From Roseateles sp. (GTDB lineage Bacteria; Pseudomonadota; Gammaproteobacteria; Burkholderiales; Burkholderiaceae_C): 64,000 nucleotides of DNA. Below the pieces are notes generated by a model, which did no database searches, had not been told where the DNA came from, and was given only the letters and a program-made list of their open reading frames with translations. The translations under genes and the position numbers were made by a program. Each line of letters starts with the position of its first letter. Position 1 is the first letter of the stretch. Positions 15,939 through 24,785 of the stretch are shown in pieces. The stretch spans positions 1-64,000 of the forward strand of contig JAEUPJ010000055.1 in NCBI GenBank assembly GCA_016790285.1, given 5' to 3'.

Positions 15939-17138
15939 TTACCGCTCGCGCAGGGCTTCCTGTGACTTCATCATCGGCCGCAGCAGGTAGCTCAGCACCG
16001 AGCGCTCGCCGGTCTTGATCTCGACGACCGAGGTCATGCCCGGGATGACGGGCAGCTTCTCGCCCTTGTACTTGAGGTTGTTGCGCTCGGCCGTGACGAT
16101 GACGCGGTAGTGGCCCTCGCCCGTCTTGTCGCCCTCGGTGACGGCGTCCGGGCTGATGTAGGTGACCTTGCCTTCCAGGCCGCCGTAGGTGTTGAAGTCG
16201 TAGCCGGCGAGCTTGACCTCGGCCGTCTGCCCGAGGCGCACGAAACCGATGTCCTTGGGCTTGATGCGCGCTTCCACGAGCACCTTTGGCCCGATGGGCG
16301 CGATCTCGAGGATGGGCGCCCCGCTGCCGATCACGCCGCCGATGGTGCCGGCCTTGACGCTCTTGACGACGCCATGCACGGGCGACTTGAGCACGGTGCG
16401 CGTGAGCGCGTCCTGGCGCACCACCATCTGCTCGTCCATCTGCGCCATTTCGCTTTGCACGCGCACGAGTTCCTGGCTGGCCTCCTGCCGGTAGCGGCTC
16501 AGCCGCTCGGTGCGCTGCTGCTGGATCTCGTTGACCTGGCGGTTCAGCCGCATCACCTCCACGTCGCTCATCAGGCCGCTGCGGCTCATGTCCTGCGCGA
16601 GCTTGAGCTCCTTGGAGATCATGCCGAGGCTGCGGTTGATGGCGCCCACGGCCTCCTCGAGCAGGCGCCTGCGGGCCTCGAAGGACTCGGCCTCGGCAAT
16701 GGCGTAGCGGGCCTTGGGGTCGACGTCGGCCGGCCAGCGCACGGTGGCGCGGCCGTTGGCCTCGGCCTCCAGGCGGGCGGCCGCGGCCTTGAGCGACAGC
16801 AGCTTGGCCTGGCCTTCGGCCTGCTGGGCCTCGACGCGTGTCGGGTCGAGGTAGGCCAGCTCCTGCCCGGCCTGCACCTCCTGGCCCTCGCGCACCTTGA
16901 GCTCGCGCAGGATGCCGGCGTCCAGGCTGGCGATGACCTGCTCGCGGCCGTCGGGCACGACCCGGCCGTCGCTGCGGGTGATCTCGTCCACCTTGGCCAG
17001 GGCCGACCAGGTGATGGCCACCGTGACGACGGCGCACAGCAGGTACAGCGCCCAGGTCGCACGCGGCAGCGGCTCGTCGATGTGCGCGGCGTGGATGGCG
17101 CTGACGAAGACGCCTTCTTCCTTGGTCAGCACGCTCAT
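15939..17138 (-). CDS. HlyD-family type I secretion membrane fusion protein
   Basis: 399 residues. A short cytoplasmic N-terminus is followed by one membrane helix (about 29-48, WALYLLCAVVTVAITWSALA), the lipoyl half-motif DGREQVIASLDAGILRELKV, a long coiled hairpin (about 95-250) and the second lipoyl/beta-barrel part (VLKSPVHGVVKSVKAGTIGG, then GMTSVVEIKTGERSVLSYLL, the typical HlyD C-terminus). It bridges the inner-membrane ABC exporter and the TolC-type channel. The start codon overlaps the ABC gene stop (ATGA). The C-terminal ending near RPMMKSQEALRER is characteristic of LapC/HlyD adaptors. Confidence 0.9.
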   Translation of the reverse strand: MSVLTKEEGVFVSAIHAAHIDEPLPRATWALYLLCAVVTVAITWSALAKVDEITRSDGRVVPDGREQVIASLDAGILRELKVREGQEVQAGQELAYLDPTRVEAQQAEGQAKLLSLKAAAARLEAEANGRATVRWPADVDPKARYAIAEAESFEARRRLLEEAVGAINRSLGMISKELKLAQDMSRSGLMSDVEVMRLNRQVNEIQQQRTERLSRYRQEASQELVRVQSEMAQMDEQMVVRQDALTRTVLKSPVHGVVKSVKAGTIGGVIGSGAPILEIAPIGPKVLVEARIKPKDIGFVRLGQTAEVKLAGYDFNTYGGLEGKVTYISPDAVTEGDKTGEGHYRVIVTAERNNLKYKGEKLPVIPGMTSVVEIKTGERSVLSYLLRPMMKSQEALRER

Positions 17139-19501
17139 ACGGAGGCGGAACGCTGCACGGGTTGGGCCGACGGGTGCATGTGCACGCCGCCCTCGGCGCC
17201 ACCGGCGGGCGCGGCCGGGCGCACGCCGGACAGCGCCGCCAGCACCTGGTCACGCGGGCCGTCCATGACGACGCGCCCGCCATCGACGACGACGATGCGC
17301 TGCACCAGCTCCAGCACGGCGGGCCGGTGGGTCACGACCACCAGGGTCGCGCTGCCGGCCGCATCGCGCAGCTGGCGCAGGAAGGCCATCTCGCTTTGGG
17401 CGTCCATGGAGCTGGTGGGTTCGTCCATCAGCAGGATCTGGGGCTTGGTGACCAGGGCCCGCGCGAGTGCCACGAGCTGGCGCTGGCCGCCGGAGAGCAG
17501 CTGGCCCATTTCGCCCACGGGCAGGTCCCAGCCCATCGGGTGGCCGGCGACGACGCGGTCCAGGCCGGTCAGCTTGGCGACTTCGACGAGCCGGCCCGCG
17601 TCCAGGTGGCCGCGGCCCATCAGCACGTTGTCGCGCAGGGTGCCGAGGAACAGGCGCGGCTCCTGGCTGACGAAGCCGACGCGGGCGCGGTACTCGGCCG
17701 GGTCGACCTGGCGCAGGTCGATGCCGTCCACCTCCACCATGCCCTCGGTGGGCAGGTACAGGCCGCCGAGCAGGCGCAGGATGGTGGACTTGCCACTGCC
17801 GATGCGCCCGAGGATGGCCACGCGCTCGCCGGCCTCCAGGCGCATGGTCACGCCGCGCAGCACGCGGGGCGAGGCAGCCTCGGCCGTGGTCTGGCTGTGC
17901 GAGGTGGCGGCCGCCGGGTAGGCGAAGCCCACGTCATGCAGGCCGACCTTGCCCGTCACGTTCGCCAGCGGCACGTAGTTGCGGGCGCTGTCGCGCTCCA
18001 CCGGCGCGTTCATCATCTGGTTGAGCGCGAGCATCGCGGCACGCGCGCCCTGGTAGCGGGTGGCCAGGCTCACGAGGCTGCCCAGCGGCGCGACGGCCCG
18101 GGTGGCGAACATGACGGAACCGATGAGCGCACCCGCGCTGATGACGCCGTCATGGATGAGGTACACGCCCCACACCAGGATGATGAGGCTGATGGCCTGC
18201 TGCAGCGTGCTGGAGAGGTTCATGCTCCAGCTCGACAGCGCGCGCGACGTGAGCGCCGTGTCCGCCACGATGGCCGTCGTGCGCTCGTAGCGGCGCAGGA
18301 AGCGGCCTTCGGCGCCGGATGTCTTGAGGTCTTCCAGGCCTTCGAGGGACTCGACCAGGGTGCCGTGCAGGTCCGCCGTCTCCTGCATGTTGGTGCGCAT
18401 GGCGCGCCGCAAGGCCCCTTGGATGGCCCAGCTCAGGCCGATGATGACCGGCACCGCCAGCACCAGCACCCAGCCCAGCGGCCCGCCGATGACGAAGGTC
18501 ATCCCGATGAAGATGACGAGGAAGGGCAGGTCCGACAGCGCCGAGAGGGTGGCCCCGGTGAAGAACTCCCGCACCATCTCCACCTGGCCCAGGTAGGCCG
18601 CGTAGGCACCGGCCGAGGCGGGCTTGTGCTCCATGCGCACGCCCAGCGTCTGGCGGTAGAGCTTGGCGCCGATGACGAGGTCGGCCTTGCGGCCGGCGAG
18701 GTCGATGAGGTGGGAGCGCAGCTGCCGCGCGAACAGGTCGAACAGCAGCGCCACGCCGGCCCCGACGGCCAGCGTCCACAGCGTGACCATGGCCTGGTGC
18801 GGGATGACCTTGTCGTAGATGACCGACGTCACCAGCCCCGACACCAGCATCAGCACGTTGGACAGCAGCGCCGCCAGCATGGACGCGCGGTAGTACGGCG
18901 TGAAGCGCTTGAGCGTGCCCCACAGCCAGTGCGAATCCAGCCCCTTGTCGCCGAGCTTGAGCAGCGGCGACTCCGACGGCGAGGCCGACTCCAGCGGCGA
19001 CACCGCCAGCAGGAAGCCGCTGTACTCGGGCTCCAGCTCGGCCGTGGTGGCCGGCACGGCGGCCGCCTCGGGGCCGGGGAAGACCACCTCGTAGCGGCAG
19101 CTGCCGGGCGCGGCGCTGGCCGGGTCGTCCAGCCGGCGCACCAGCACGCAGGCGTCGCCGCCGTTGAGCAGCAGCACGGCCGGCAGCAGCAGGCTGTTGA
19201 TCTCGTCGATGCCCTTGCGCAGCAGCCCGGCGTTGTAACCGGCCTCGCGCATGACGCGGATGGCGGAGTCGGGCGTCAGCGCCCCTTCGACCGGCGTGCC
19301 CGCCCGCAGCGACTGCGGCGAGCGCGGCTTGCCGTGGTGGGCGGTCAGCCACGACAGCGCCTGCAACAGCGGGTCGCCGGCCGGCTGGCTGGCGAGGTCA
19401 TCCAACGGGTCCGGCGGCGGCGGCGGCTCGCCGTTCGCGGCCAGGCGCAGCCCCGCGACCTGGGGCTGGCCGTCGAAGAAGGGGTCGTGGCGTTGCGGCA
19501 T
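17135..19501 (-). CDS. Type I secretion ABC transporter with degenerate C39-like domain (LapB-like)
   Basis: 788 residues. Residues about 40-150 form a C39 peptidase-like domain (PLLQALSWLTAHHGKP), but the position normally holding the catalytic cysteine is not cysteine, so it should bind rather than cleave the substrate. An ABC membrane domain follows at about 190-490. The nucleotide-binding domain has Walker A GRIGSGKST (about 565-573), signature LSGGQRQLVALARAL (about 669), Walker B ILLMDEPTSSMD and the switch VTHRP. Such exporters with a C39-like domain usually secrete RTX proteins or large adhesins. The substrate gene is not in the window. The gene directly abuts the GT41 glycosyltransferase gene, which suggests that the exported protein is glycosylated (inference). 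Confidence 0.9.
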   Translation of the reverse strand: MPQRHDPFFDGQPQVAGLRLAANGEPPPPPDPLDDLASQPAGDPLLQALSWLTAHHGKPRSPQSLRAGTPVEGALTPDSAIRVMREAGYNAGLLRKGIDEINSLLLPAVLLLNGGDACVLVRRLDDPASAAPGSCRYEVVFPGPEAAAVPATTAELEPEYSGFLLAVSPLESASPSESPLLKLGDKGLDSHWLWGTLKRFTPYYRASMLAALLSNVLMLVSGLVTSVIYDKVIPHQAMVTLWTLAVGAGVALLFDLFARQLRSHLIDLAGRKADLVIGAKLYRQTLGVRMEHKPASAGAYAAYLGQVEMVREFFTGATLSALSDLPFLVIFIGMTFVIGGPLGWVLVLAVPVIIGLSWAIQGALRRAMRTNMQETADLHGTLVESLEGLEDLKTSGAEGRFLRRYERTTAIVADTALTSRALSSWSMNLSSTLQQAISLIILVWGVYLIHDGVISAGALIGSVMFATRAVAPLGSLVSLATRYQGARAAMLALNQMMNAPVERDSARNYVPLANVTGKVGLHDVGFAYPAAATSHSQTTAEAASPRVLRGVTMRLEAGERVAILGRIGSGKSTILRLLGGLYLPTEGMVEVDGIDLRQVDPAEYRARVGFVSQEPRLFLGTLRDNVLMGRGHLDAGRLVEVAKLTGLDRVVAGHPMGWDLPVGEMGQLLSGGQRQLVALARALVTKPQILLMDEPTSSMDAQSEMAFLRQLRDAAGSATLVVVTHRPAVLELVQRIVVVDGGRVVMDGPRDQVLAALSGVRPAAPAGGAEGGVHMHPSAQPVQRSASV

Positions 19502-21367
19502 TTAGGCCTTGGAGCGGGCGTCGAGCGCCAGGCGCTCGAACTCATGCTCTATATCGCGCACGATGGCCGGGATGTCAAACAGCGGCGAGCTGCGGCCATG
19601 CTCGGCCAGGTAGCGCTTGTACGACGCCGCCCGCGCCGGCTGGTTGCCGATCTGCACCGCGCGCTGCTCGTACTCTTCCAGCGTCGTCGTGATGAGGTCG
19701 GGCAGGCCCACGGCCGTCAGCAGGCTGCCGGCCATGCGCGAGATGTAGGTGCGCCCCGAGCGGGTGAGGATGGGCGTGCCCATCCAGAGGCAGTCGCTCG
19801 CGGTGGTGCCGGCGTTGTAGGGGAAGGTGTCCAGGAACAGGTCGGCCAGCGTGAAGCGGGCGAGGTAGTCGGCCGGCTGGGCGCGGCCGGCGAACACGAG
19901 CCGCTCCGGGGCGATGCCCTCCTCCACCGCCACGCGGGTGAGGTTGGCCTTGGCGAAGGGGTTGTCTGCCAGCAGCCACAGCACGCTGCCCGGCACCTGG
20001 CGCAGCACGCGCATCCAGCAGCGCCAGACCTGCTCGCTCATCTTGTGGTTGTTGTTGAACGCGCAGAAGACGAAGGCGTCTTCCGGCAGCCCGACCTCGG
20101 TGCGCGTGGGCGCCGGGTTGGCGACGCGCTGGCGGTCGCTCACCTGGTAGCAGTGCGGCAGGTAGATGGGCTTTTCGGTGTAGTAAGGCAGCGACTTGGG
20201 CGGCATGACGAAACGGTCCGCCAGGATCCAGTCCACGCCGGGGATGGCCGAGGTGGCCGGCAGCCCGAGGTAGCTCACCTGCACCGGCGCGGCGCGGTGG
20301 GTCAGGATGGCGGCACGCGCGCCGCTGGTCAGGCCCTGCAAGTCCACCAGCACGTCGATGCCGGCTTCGGCAATCATCTCGGCCGCCTGGCGGTCGCCCA
20401 CGCCGTGCAGCGGGTGGTAGTGGTCCATGCCGGCCCTGATGCGGGCACGCAGCGGCGTGCCGTCCTCGCGGCTCCAGCTGAAGGCATGGATCTCGAACTT
20501 GCTGCGGTCGTGCAGTTCGTACAGCTCGGCCGTCAGCAGGCCCACGGCGTGCATGTGCAGGTCACCGGACAGGTAGCCGATCCGGATCTTGCCTTCGCGC
20601 TTGCGGCCCAGGTGCAGCGGCGGCGCGCTGACCTTGGGGAGCTTGTCCATGACGAAGCGCTGCGAGGTGAGCAGCTGCAGCGCCGGGTCGTCGCTCTCGT
20701 CGAGCATGGCCAGCAGCGAGGTGCTCATCAGCAGGTGGTTGTGCGTGACCTCGCCGAAGGTCTCGTACACCGGCCAGGCGCACTGCTTCTGGCGGATGTG
20801 CACGTAATGCTGGGCGACGTCGCTCTGGCGCGGGTCCAGCGCGAGCGAGCGGCGCATCAGCGCCTCAGACTCGTCGTAGCGCTTGAGCTGCTCCAGCAGC
20901 CGTGCGGCGTTGTTGAGCGCATGCAGCACCAGGCTTTGCGGCTCCGCGCCCAGGCTGTCGGCGGTGGGGTTGTCATAGACGGCGCGCCACTCGGCCAGCG
21001 CCTCTTCCTCACGGCCCTGGTGCTCGAGCTGGTGGCCGAGGTTCAGCCGGGCCTGCGCGAAGTTCGGCGCCAGGCCCAGGGCCATGCGGTAGACGGTCTC
21101 GGCGTCGGTCGGCCGGCGCAGCTCGCCGAGGATGGCGCCCCAGTTGAAGCAGGCCACGTGGCGCATGGGCGAGGCCGTGGCGGCCACCCAGGTCTGGTAG
21201 AGCAGCGCGGCAGCGTCCAGGGCGCCAGCGGCCTGCAGGCGGGACGCCGCCTCCATGACGTTGGGCAGCGGCCACTGGCCACTGCGGGCCAGGCCCAGCC
21301 ACTGTTCGACCACGGCAATGCCCTGGATCCCGGAGGGTTGGGCGGCGGAGGGCGTCGACATGTCCAT
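19502..21367 (-). CDS. SPINDLY-family (GT41, O-GlcNAc transferase-like) protein glycosyltransferase with TPR repeats
   Basis: About 621 residues. ATG 21367 is taken; 21361 (MSTPSAAQ) and TTG 21406 are alternatives and none has a clear Shine-Dalgarno. Residues about 30-230 contain TPR-like repeats (ETVYRMALGLAPNFAQARLN, LGHQLEHQGREEEALAEW). The catalytic part shows the GT41 motifs: IRIGYLSGDLHMHAVGLL, APVQVSYLGLPATSAIPGVD, FVFCAFNNNHKMSEQVWRCW and LFLDTFPYNAGTTASDCLWM. Enzymes of this family transfer a sugar from a nucleotide donor to Ser/Thr of proteins in the cytoplasm. It is first in the block and directly followed by the exporter, so its acceptor is probably the type I secretion substrate (inference). 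Confidence 0.88.
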   Translation of the reverse strand: MDMSTPSAAQPSGIQGIAVVEQWLGLARSGQWPLPNVMEAASRLQAAGALDAAALLYQTWVAATASPMRHVACFNWGAILGELRRPTDAETVYRMALGLAPNFAQARLNLGHQLEHQGREEEALAEWRAVYDNPTADSLGAEPQSLVLHALNNAARLLEQLKRYDESEALMRRSLALDPRQSDVAQHYVHIRQKQCAWPVYETFGEVTHNHLLMSTSLLAMLDESDDPALQLLTSQRFVMDKLPKVSAPPLHLGRKREGKIRIGYLSGDLHMHAVGLLTAELYELHDRSKFEIHAFSWSREDGTPLRARIRAGMDHYHPLHGVGDRQAAEMIAEAGIDVLVDLQGLTSGARAAILTHRAAPVQVSYLGLPATSAIPGVDWILADRFVMPPKSLPYYTEKPIYLPHCYQVSDRQRVANPAPTRTEVGLPEDAFVFCAFNNNHKMSEQVWRCWMRVLRQVPGSVLWLLADNPFAKANLTRVAVEEGIAPERLVFAGRAQPADYLARFTLADLFLDTFPYNAGTTASDCLWMGTPILTRSGRTYISRMAGSLLTAVGLPDLITTTLEEYEQRAVQIGNQPARAASYKRYLAEHGRSSPLFDIPAIVRDIEHEFERLALDARSKA

Positions 21368-21476
21368 GCGGCGGGCGGCGTGAGCGGATGTTCTCTCGAT
21401 TTTCAAGCCGCCAGCCGCCGTCGGGCGGGGGGAATAGGCTGCGTTTTGAGCAGCAATTCCCGCCCGGGGGGCCGGA

Positions 21477-21986
21477 TCAGCCCCCGAGATAGTCGGTTTT
21501 GCCCAGCGGCACGCCCGCGTGGCGCAGCAGCGCGTAGGTCGTCGTGGCGTGGAAATAGAAGTTCGGCAGCGCGAAATGGCGCAGGTAGGTGCTGCCGTCG
21601 AACTTCAGCGGGTCGCCCGCGCGGCGCGGGATGGTGATCTCGCGGCCCTCGCTGCCGTCCACGGCCTGGGCGGGCACCGAGAGCACGTAGTCGCGGGTCT
21701 TCTTGATGCGCTCCACCAGCTCGTCCAGCGTTGCTTCGTTGTCCTCGAACTTCGGCGGCTCCTGCCCCGACAGGCGCGCGATGCAGCCCTTGGCGGCGTC
21801 GCTGGCGATCTGGATCTGCTTGGTGAAGGGCAGCATGTCGGGCGCCAGGCGCAGCGTCAGGTAGACGTCGGTCGAGAACTTCTTGGACTCGGCGTGGGCC
21901 TTGGCGGCCTCCAGCCAGAGGAGCATGTTGCCCAGCATCTTGGCAAAGACGGGGGCGCTGGCGGCGTGCATGGAAAGCGGGGTCAT
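21477..21986 (-). CDS. DUF1993 family protein
   Basis: 169 residues from ATG 21986 (MTPLSMHAASAPVF), the usual start of DUF1993 proteins, with GGAG upstream; earlier in-frame codons lack a site. The family features are FAKMLGNMLLWLEAAKAHAE, LAPDMLPFTKQIQIASDAAK and a FALPNFYFHATTTYALLRHA C-terminus, which resembles DinB-like helical bundles. The product is probably cytoplasmic and its function is unknown. It lies upstream of the glycosylation/secretion block on the same strand (110 bp gap) but is probably separate from it. Confidence 0.85.
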   Translation of the reverse strand: MTPLSMHAASAPVFAKMLGNMLLWLEAAKAHAESKKFSTDVYLTLRLAPDMLPFTKQIQIASDAAKGCIARLSGQEPPKFEDNEATLDELVERIKKTRDYVLSVPAQAVDGSEGREITIPRRAGDPLKFDGSTYLRHFALPNFYFHATTTYALLRHAGVPLGKTDYLGG

Positions 21987-22111
21987 CGGGTGGGTCTCCA
22001 TTGAGGGAAAACTATCGTAGCCAGCAAGCCCGGTCCTTGCAGCAGCCGAGGGCACAATGCCCCCAAACACGCTGCCCCACGCACATGTCGTTCACTGCGC
22101 GGGCCCCGACC

Positions 22112-23119
22112 ATGAATGTGATCATCCTCGACGACTACCAGGATGCCGTGCGCAAATTGCGCTGCGCGGCCAAGCTGGAGCCGCTGAACGCCAAGGTCTT
22201 CACCAACACCGTCAAAGGCATCGGGCAGCTGTCCGTGCGGCTGCGCGACGCCGAAGTGCTGGTGCTCATCCGGGAACGCACGTCCTTCCCGCGCCAACTG
22301 CTCGAAAAACTACCCAAACTCAAGCTCATCTCCCAGACGGGCCGGGTCGGCAGCCACATCGACGTCGACGCCTGCACGCGGCTGGGCATCGCCGTCGCCG
22401 AGGGCGTGGGCAGCCCCGTCGCCCCGGCCGAGCTGACCTGGGCCCTCATCATGGCCTCCATGCGCCGGCTGCCGCAGTACATCGGCAACCTCAAGCACGG
22501 CGCCTGGCAGCAGGCGGGGCTGAAGGCGGCGTCCATGCCGGCGAATTTCGGCGTGGGCATGGTGCTGCGCGGCAAGACGCTGGGCGTGTGGGGCTACGGC
22601 AAGATCGGCCAGCTCGTGGCCGGCTACGGGCGTGCCTTCGGCATGCAGGTCATGGTCTGGGGCAGCGAGGGCTCGCGCCTGAAGGCCGAGGCCGACGGCT
22701 ACCGCGCCGCCCCGAGCCGCGAGGCCTTCTTCGCCGAAGCCGACGTGCTCTCCGTGCACCTGCGGCTGTGCGATGCCACGCGCGGCATCGTCACGCCGGA
22801 AGACCTCGCCCAGATGAAGCCCACGGCCCTGTTCGTCAACACCTCGCGCGCCGAGCTCGTCACCGAAGGCGCCCTCGTCTCCGCGCTGAACCGCGGCCGC
22901 CCCGGCATGGCCGCCATCGACGTGTTCGAAAGCGAGCCCATCCTGCAGGGCCACCCGCTGCTGCGGCTGGAGAACGCCGTGTGCACGCCCCACATCGGCT
23001 ACGTAGAGCAGGACAGCTACGAGCTCTACTTCGACGCCGCCTTCGACAACGTGCTGAACTTCATCAAGTCCCAGCCCACCAACATCGTCAACCCGGACGC
23101 CTTGAAGGTCATCCGCTGA
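22112..23119 (+). CDS. D-2-hydroxyacid dehydrogenase family protein
   Basis: 335 residues from ATG 22112 (MNVIILDDYQDAVRKL, the common start of this subfamily); ATG 22085 is possible. It has the catalytic-domain segment SQTGRVGSHIDVDACTRLGI, the NAD-binding glycine motif LGVWGYGKIGQLVAGYGRAF, the arginine/glutamate/histidine triad in NTSRAELV, the acidic residue of AAIDVFESEPI, and TPHIGYVEQDSYELYF. This places it with phosphoglycerate dehydrogenase-like enzymes that act on D-2-hydroxyacids. The substrate is unknown. It is divergent from DUF1993 and followed after 10 bp by the chromate transporter genes. Confidence 0.85.
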   Translation: MNVIILDDYQDAVRKLRCAAKLEPLNAKVFTNTVKGIGQLSVRLRDAEVLVLIRERTSFPRQLLEKLPKLKLISQTGRVGSHIDVDACTRLGIAVAEGVGSPVAPAELTWALIMASMRRLPQYIGNLKHGAWQQAGLKAASMPANFGVGMVLRGKTLGVWGYGKIGQLVAGYGRAFGMQVMVWGSEGSRLKAEADGYRAAPSREAFFAEADVLSVHLRLCDATRGIVTPEDLAQMKPTALFVNTSRAELVTEGALVSALNRGRPGMAAIDVFESEPILQGHPLLRLENAVCTPHIGYVEQDSYELYFDAAFDNVLNFIKSQPTNIVNPDALKVIR

Positions 23120-23129
23120 AGGCGTCGCG

Positions 23130-23681
23130 TTGAACCGTCCCGAGTCCCCGCGCCACCTGTTCCTGGCTTTCACGCGGCTGGCCCTGCAGGGCTTCGGCGG
23201 CGTGCTGGCCGTGGCGCAGCGTGAGCTGGTCGAGCGCCTGGGCTGGCTCACGAAGGAAGAGTTCGTCGAAACCCTGGCCATCGCCCAGGTGCTGCCCGGG
23301 CCCAACGTGGTGAATCTGTCCATGATGGTGGGCGACCGGTTCTTCGGGCTGCGCGGTGCGGTGGCGGCGCTGGCCGGCATGCTGGCCGCGCCGGCGGTCA
23401 TCGTGCTGGGCCTGGCCATGCTCTACGGCGAGCTCTCGCGCCACCCGATGGCCGTGAACGCCCTGCGCGGCATGGGGGCGGTGTCGGCCGGCCTCATCCT
23501 GGCCACGGGCATAAAGCTGCTGCCGGCGCTCAAGACGAGCCCGCTCGGGCGTCCGCTGGCGCTGGGCCTGGCGGCCGCGGCCTTCGTGCTGATCGGCGTG
23601 CTGCGCTGGCCGCTCATCCAGGTGCTCGGGCTGCTGGGCGGCATCGGCATGCTGGTGGCCTGGCTGAGGTTGCGCGCATGA
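23130..23681 (+). CDS. Chromate transporter, N-terminal-type half
   Basis: 183 residues, starting with TTG 23130 (GAAGG seven bases upstream). It is one CHR domain: FTRLALQGFGGVLAVAQREL, GWLTKEEFVETLAIAQVLPG, PNVVNLSMMVGDRFFGLRG, then hydrophobic helices. CHR proteins are inner-membrane anion transporters linked to chromate efflux. In short-chain systems two half-size proteins from adjacent genes work together, and the next gene (ATGA overlap) is the other half. No regulator such as chrB is beside it, so chromate resistance is a family-based guess. Confidence 0.85.
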   Translation: MNRPESPRHLFLAFTRLALQGFGGVLAVAQRELVERLGWLTKEEFVETLAIAQVLPGPNVVNLSMMVGDRFFGLRGAVAALAGMLAAPAVIVLGLAMLYGELSRHPMAVNALRGMGAVSAGLILATGIKLLPALKTSPLGRPLALGLAAAAFVLIGVLRWPLIQVLGLLGGIGMLVAWLRLRA

Positions 23682-24214
23682 GCGTCGACCTGTTCAGCCT
23701 CTTCCTGCACTTCCTGACGCTGTCGCTGCTGTCCATCGGCGGCGCCATCACGACGGTGCCCGAGATGCACCGCTACCTGGTGGACCGCACGGGCTGGCTG
23801 ACGGACGAATCCTTCACGGCGTCCGTCGCCCTGGCGCAGGCGGCGCCCGGCCCCAACATCCTGTTCGTGGCCGTGCTGGGCTACAACGTGGCAGGCCTGG
23901 CGGGCGCTGCGGCGGCCATGGCGGGCATCATGCTGCCGTCCAGCGTGCTGACCGTGACGGCCACGCGCTGGGCCCGGGCGAACCGCGCCCATGTCAGCGT
24001 GCGCGCCTTCTCGGCCGGCATGATGCCGCTGACGCTGGGGCTCATCGTCGCCACGGGCTGGCTGCTCGCGGCGCCTTTCGTGCGGGCCGAAGACCACCGC
24101 TGGGGCGCGATCGCCCTCGTCGCCACGACCGTCGTCCTCACCCTGCGCACGAAGCTGGGCCTCGTGTGGATGGTGCTGGCCGGCGGCGTGGCGGGCGCGC
24201 TCGGCCTGGTTTAG
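23678..24214 (+). CDS. Chromate transporter, C-terminal-type half
   Basis: 178 residues. A second CHR domain: FLHFLTLSLLSIGGAITTVP, GWLTDESFTASVALAQAAPG, PNILFVAVLGYNVAGLAGA. The start codon overlaps the previous stop (ATGA), as expected for a coupled two-subunit transporter. The last codons overlap the stop of the convergent hypothetical gene by 4 bp. The pair is intact rather than a frameshifted single gene, because each half has its own conserved start region and the overlap is a standard coupling junction. Confidence 0.85.
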   Translation: MSVDLFSLFLHFLTLSLLSIGGAITTVPEMHRYLVDRTGWLTDESFTASVALAQAAPGPNILFVAVLGYNVAGLAGAAAAMAGIMLPSSVLTVTATRWARANRAHVSVRAFSAGMMPLTLGLIVATGWLLAAPFVRAEDHRWGAIALVATTVVLTLRTKLGLVWMVLAGGVAGALGLV

Positions 24215-24675
24215 ACGCCGATGCCCGCCGTGATGGTGGCCGAGCGCTTGGTCACGGGCGCCATGCCCAGCGTGACCTTGGCATAGACCTCGTCGGCGCG
24301 CGGCATCAGGATGGGCGTGTTGATGTCCGCCCAGCCCACGATCTCGGTGCCGGCGTCCTCGTCGAGCTTGGCGGTGTCGATGGCCCGCTTCTCCGAGTAG
24401 TTGACCGTGCCGGCCGCCAGCACCGTGACGGCCTTGTACGAGCGCAGCAGCACGCCGCTGGCCAGCCACATGAAGGTGCTGATGAGGTCGTCGGCGCCGC
24501 TGTCGCCCGAGGGCAGCTTGTCGCCCGCGAGGTCTTCGCCGTAGAGCTCGATCTCCAGCCGGTAGGTGCGGCCGACGTCGCTGGCATCGAAGCTCATCGA
24601 GCCGGCGACGGTGACGTCGCGCTTGCCGCCGCTGATGGCGCCAAGGGTGACGGTGGGAGTGGAAAGCGTGGCCAT
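24211..24675 (-). CDS. Hypothetical protein, beta-rich, family not recognised
   Basis: 154 residues from ATG 24675 with a strong AAGGAGATTCAC site just upstream. There is no signal peptide or membrane segment. The sequence alternates short beta-prone stretches with acidic loops (VTLGAISGGKRDVTVAGSMS, GRTYRLEIELYGEDLAGDKL, VLAAGTVNYSEKRAIDTAKL), suggesting a small soluble beta-sandwich. The strong ribosome binding site argues for real and possibly abundant expression. It is convergent with the chromate genes (4-bp overlap) and 110 bp downstream of the GlxA-like regulator on the same strand. I do not recognise the family. Confidence 0.7.
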   Translation of the reverse strand: MATLSTPTVTLGAISGGKRDVTVAGSMSFDASDVGRTYRLEIELYGEDLAGDKLPSGDSGADDLISTFMWLASGVLLRSYKAVTVLAAGTVNYSEKRAIDTAKLDEDAGTEIVGWADINTPILMPRADEVYAKVTLGMAPVTKRSATITAGIGV

Positions 24676-24785
24676 GTGAATCTCCTTGAGGGCAGTTGCG
24701 TTGCACGGGGCTCGCCGGAATGGCTTGCCTGCCTGTACGGACGCAAGCGCAGCCCCGCAGGGATCACGCCCACCGACGTGAAAGT

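Noticed and set aside
17162-21637. Plus-strand open frame of about 1490 codons over the exporter and GT41 genes
   Set aside because: It is antisense to well-supported genes, lacks any domain and is rich in Arg/His/Ala/Val/Gly, as expected from reverse reading of GC-rich codons.
23130-24214. Chromate transporter as a frameshifted single gene
   Set aside because: Both halves have complete CHR domains with their own starts and an ATGA junction; two-gene short-chain forms are known.
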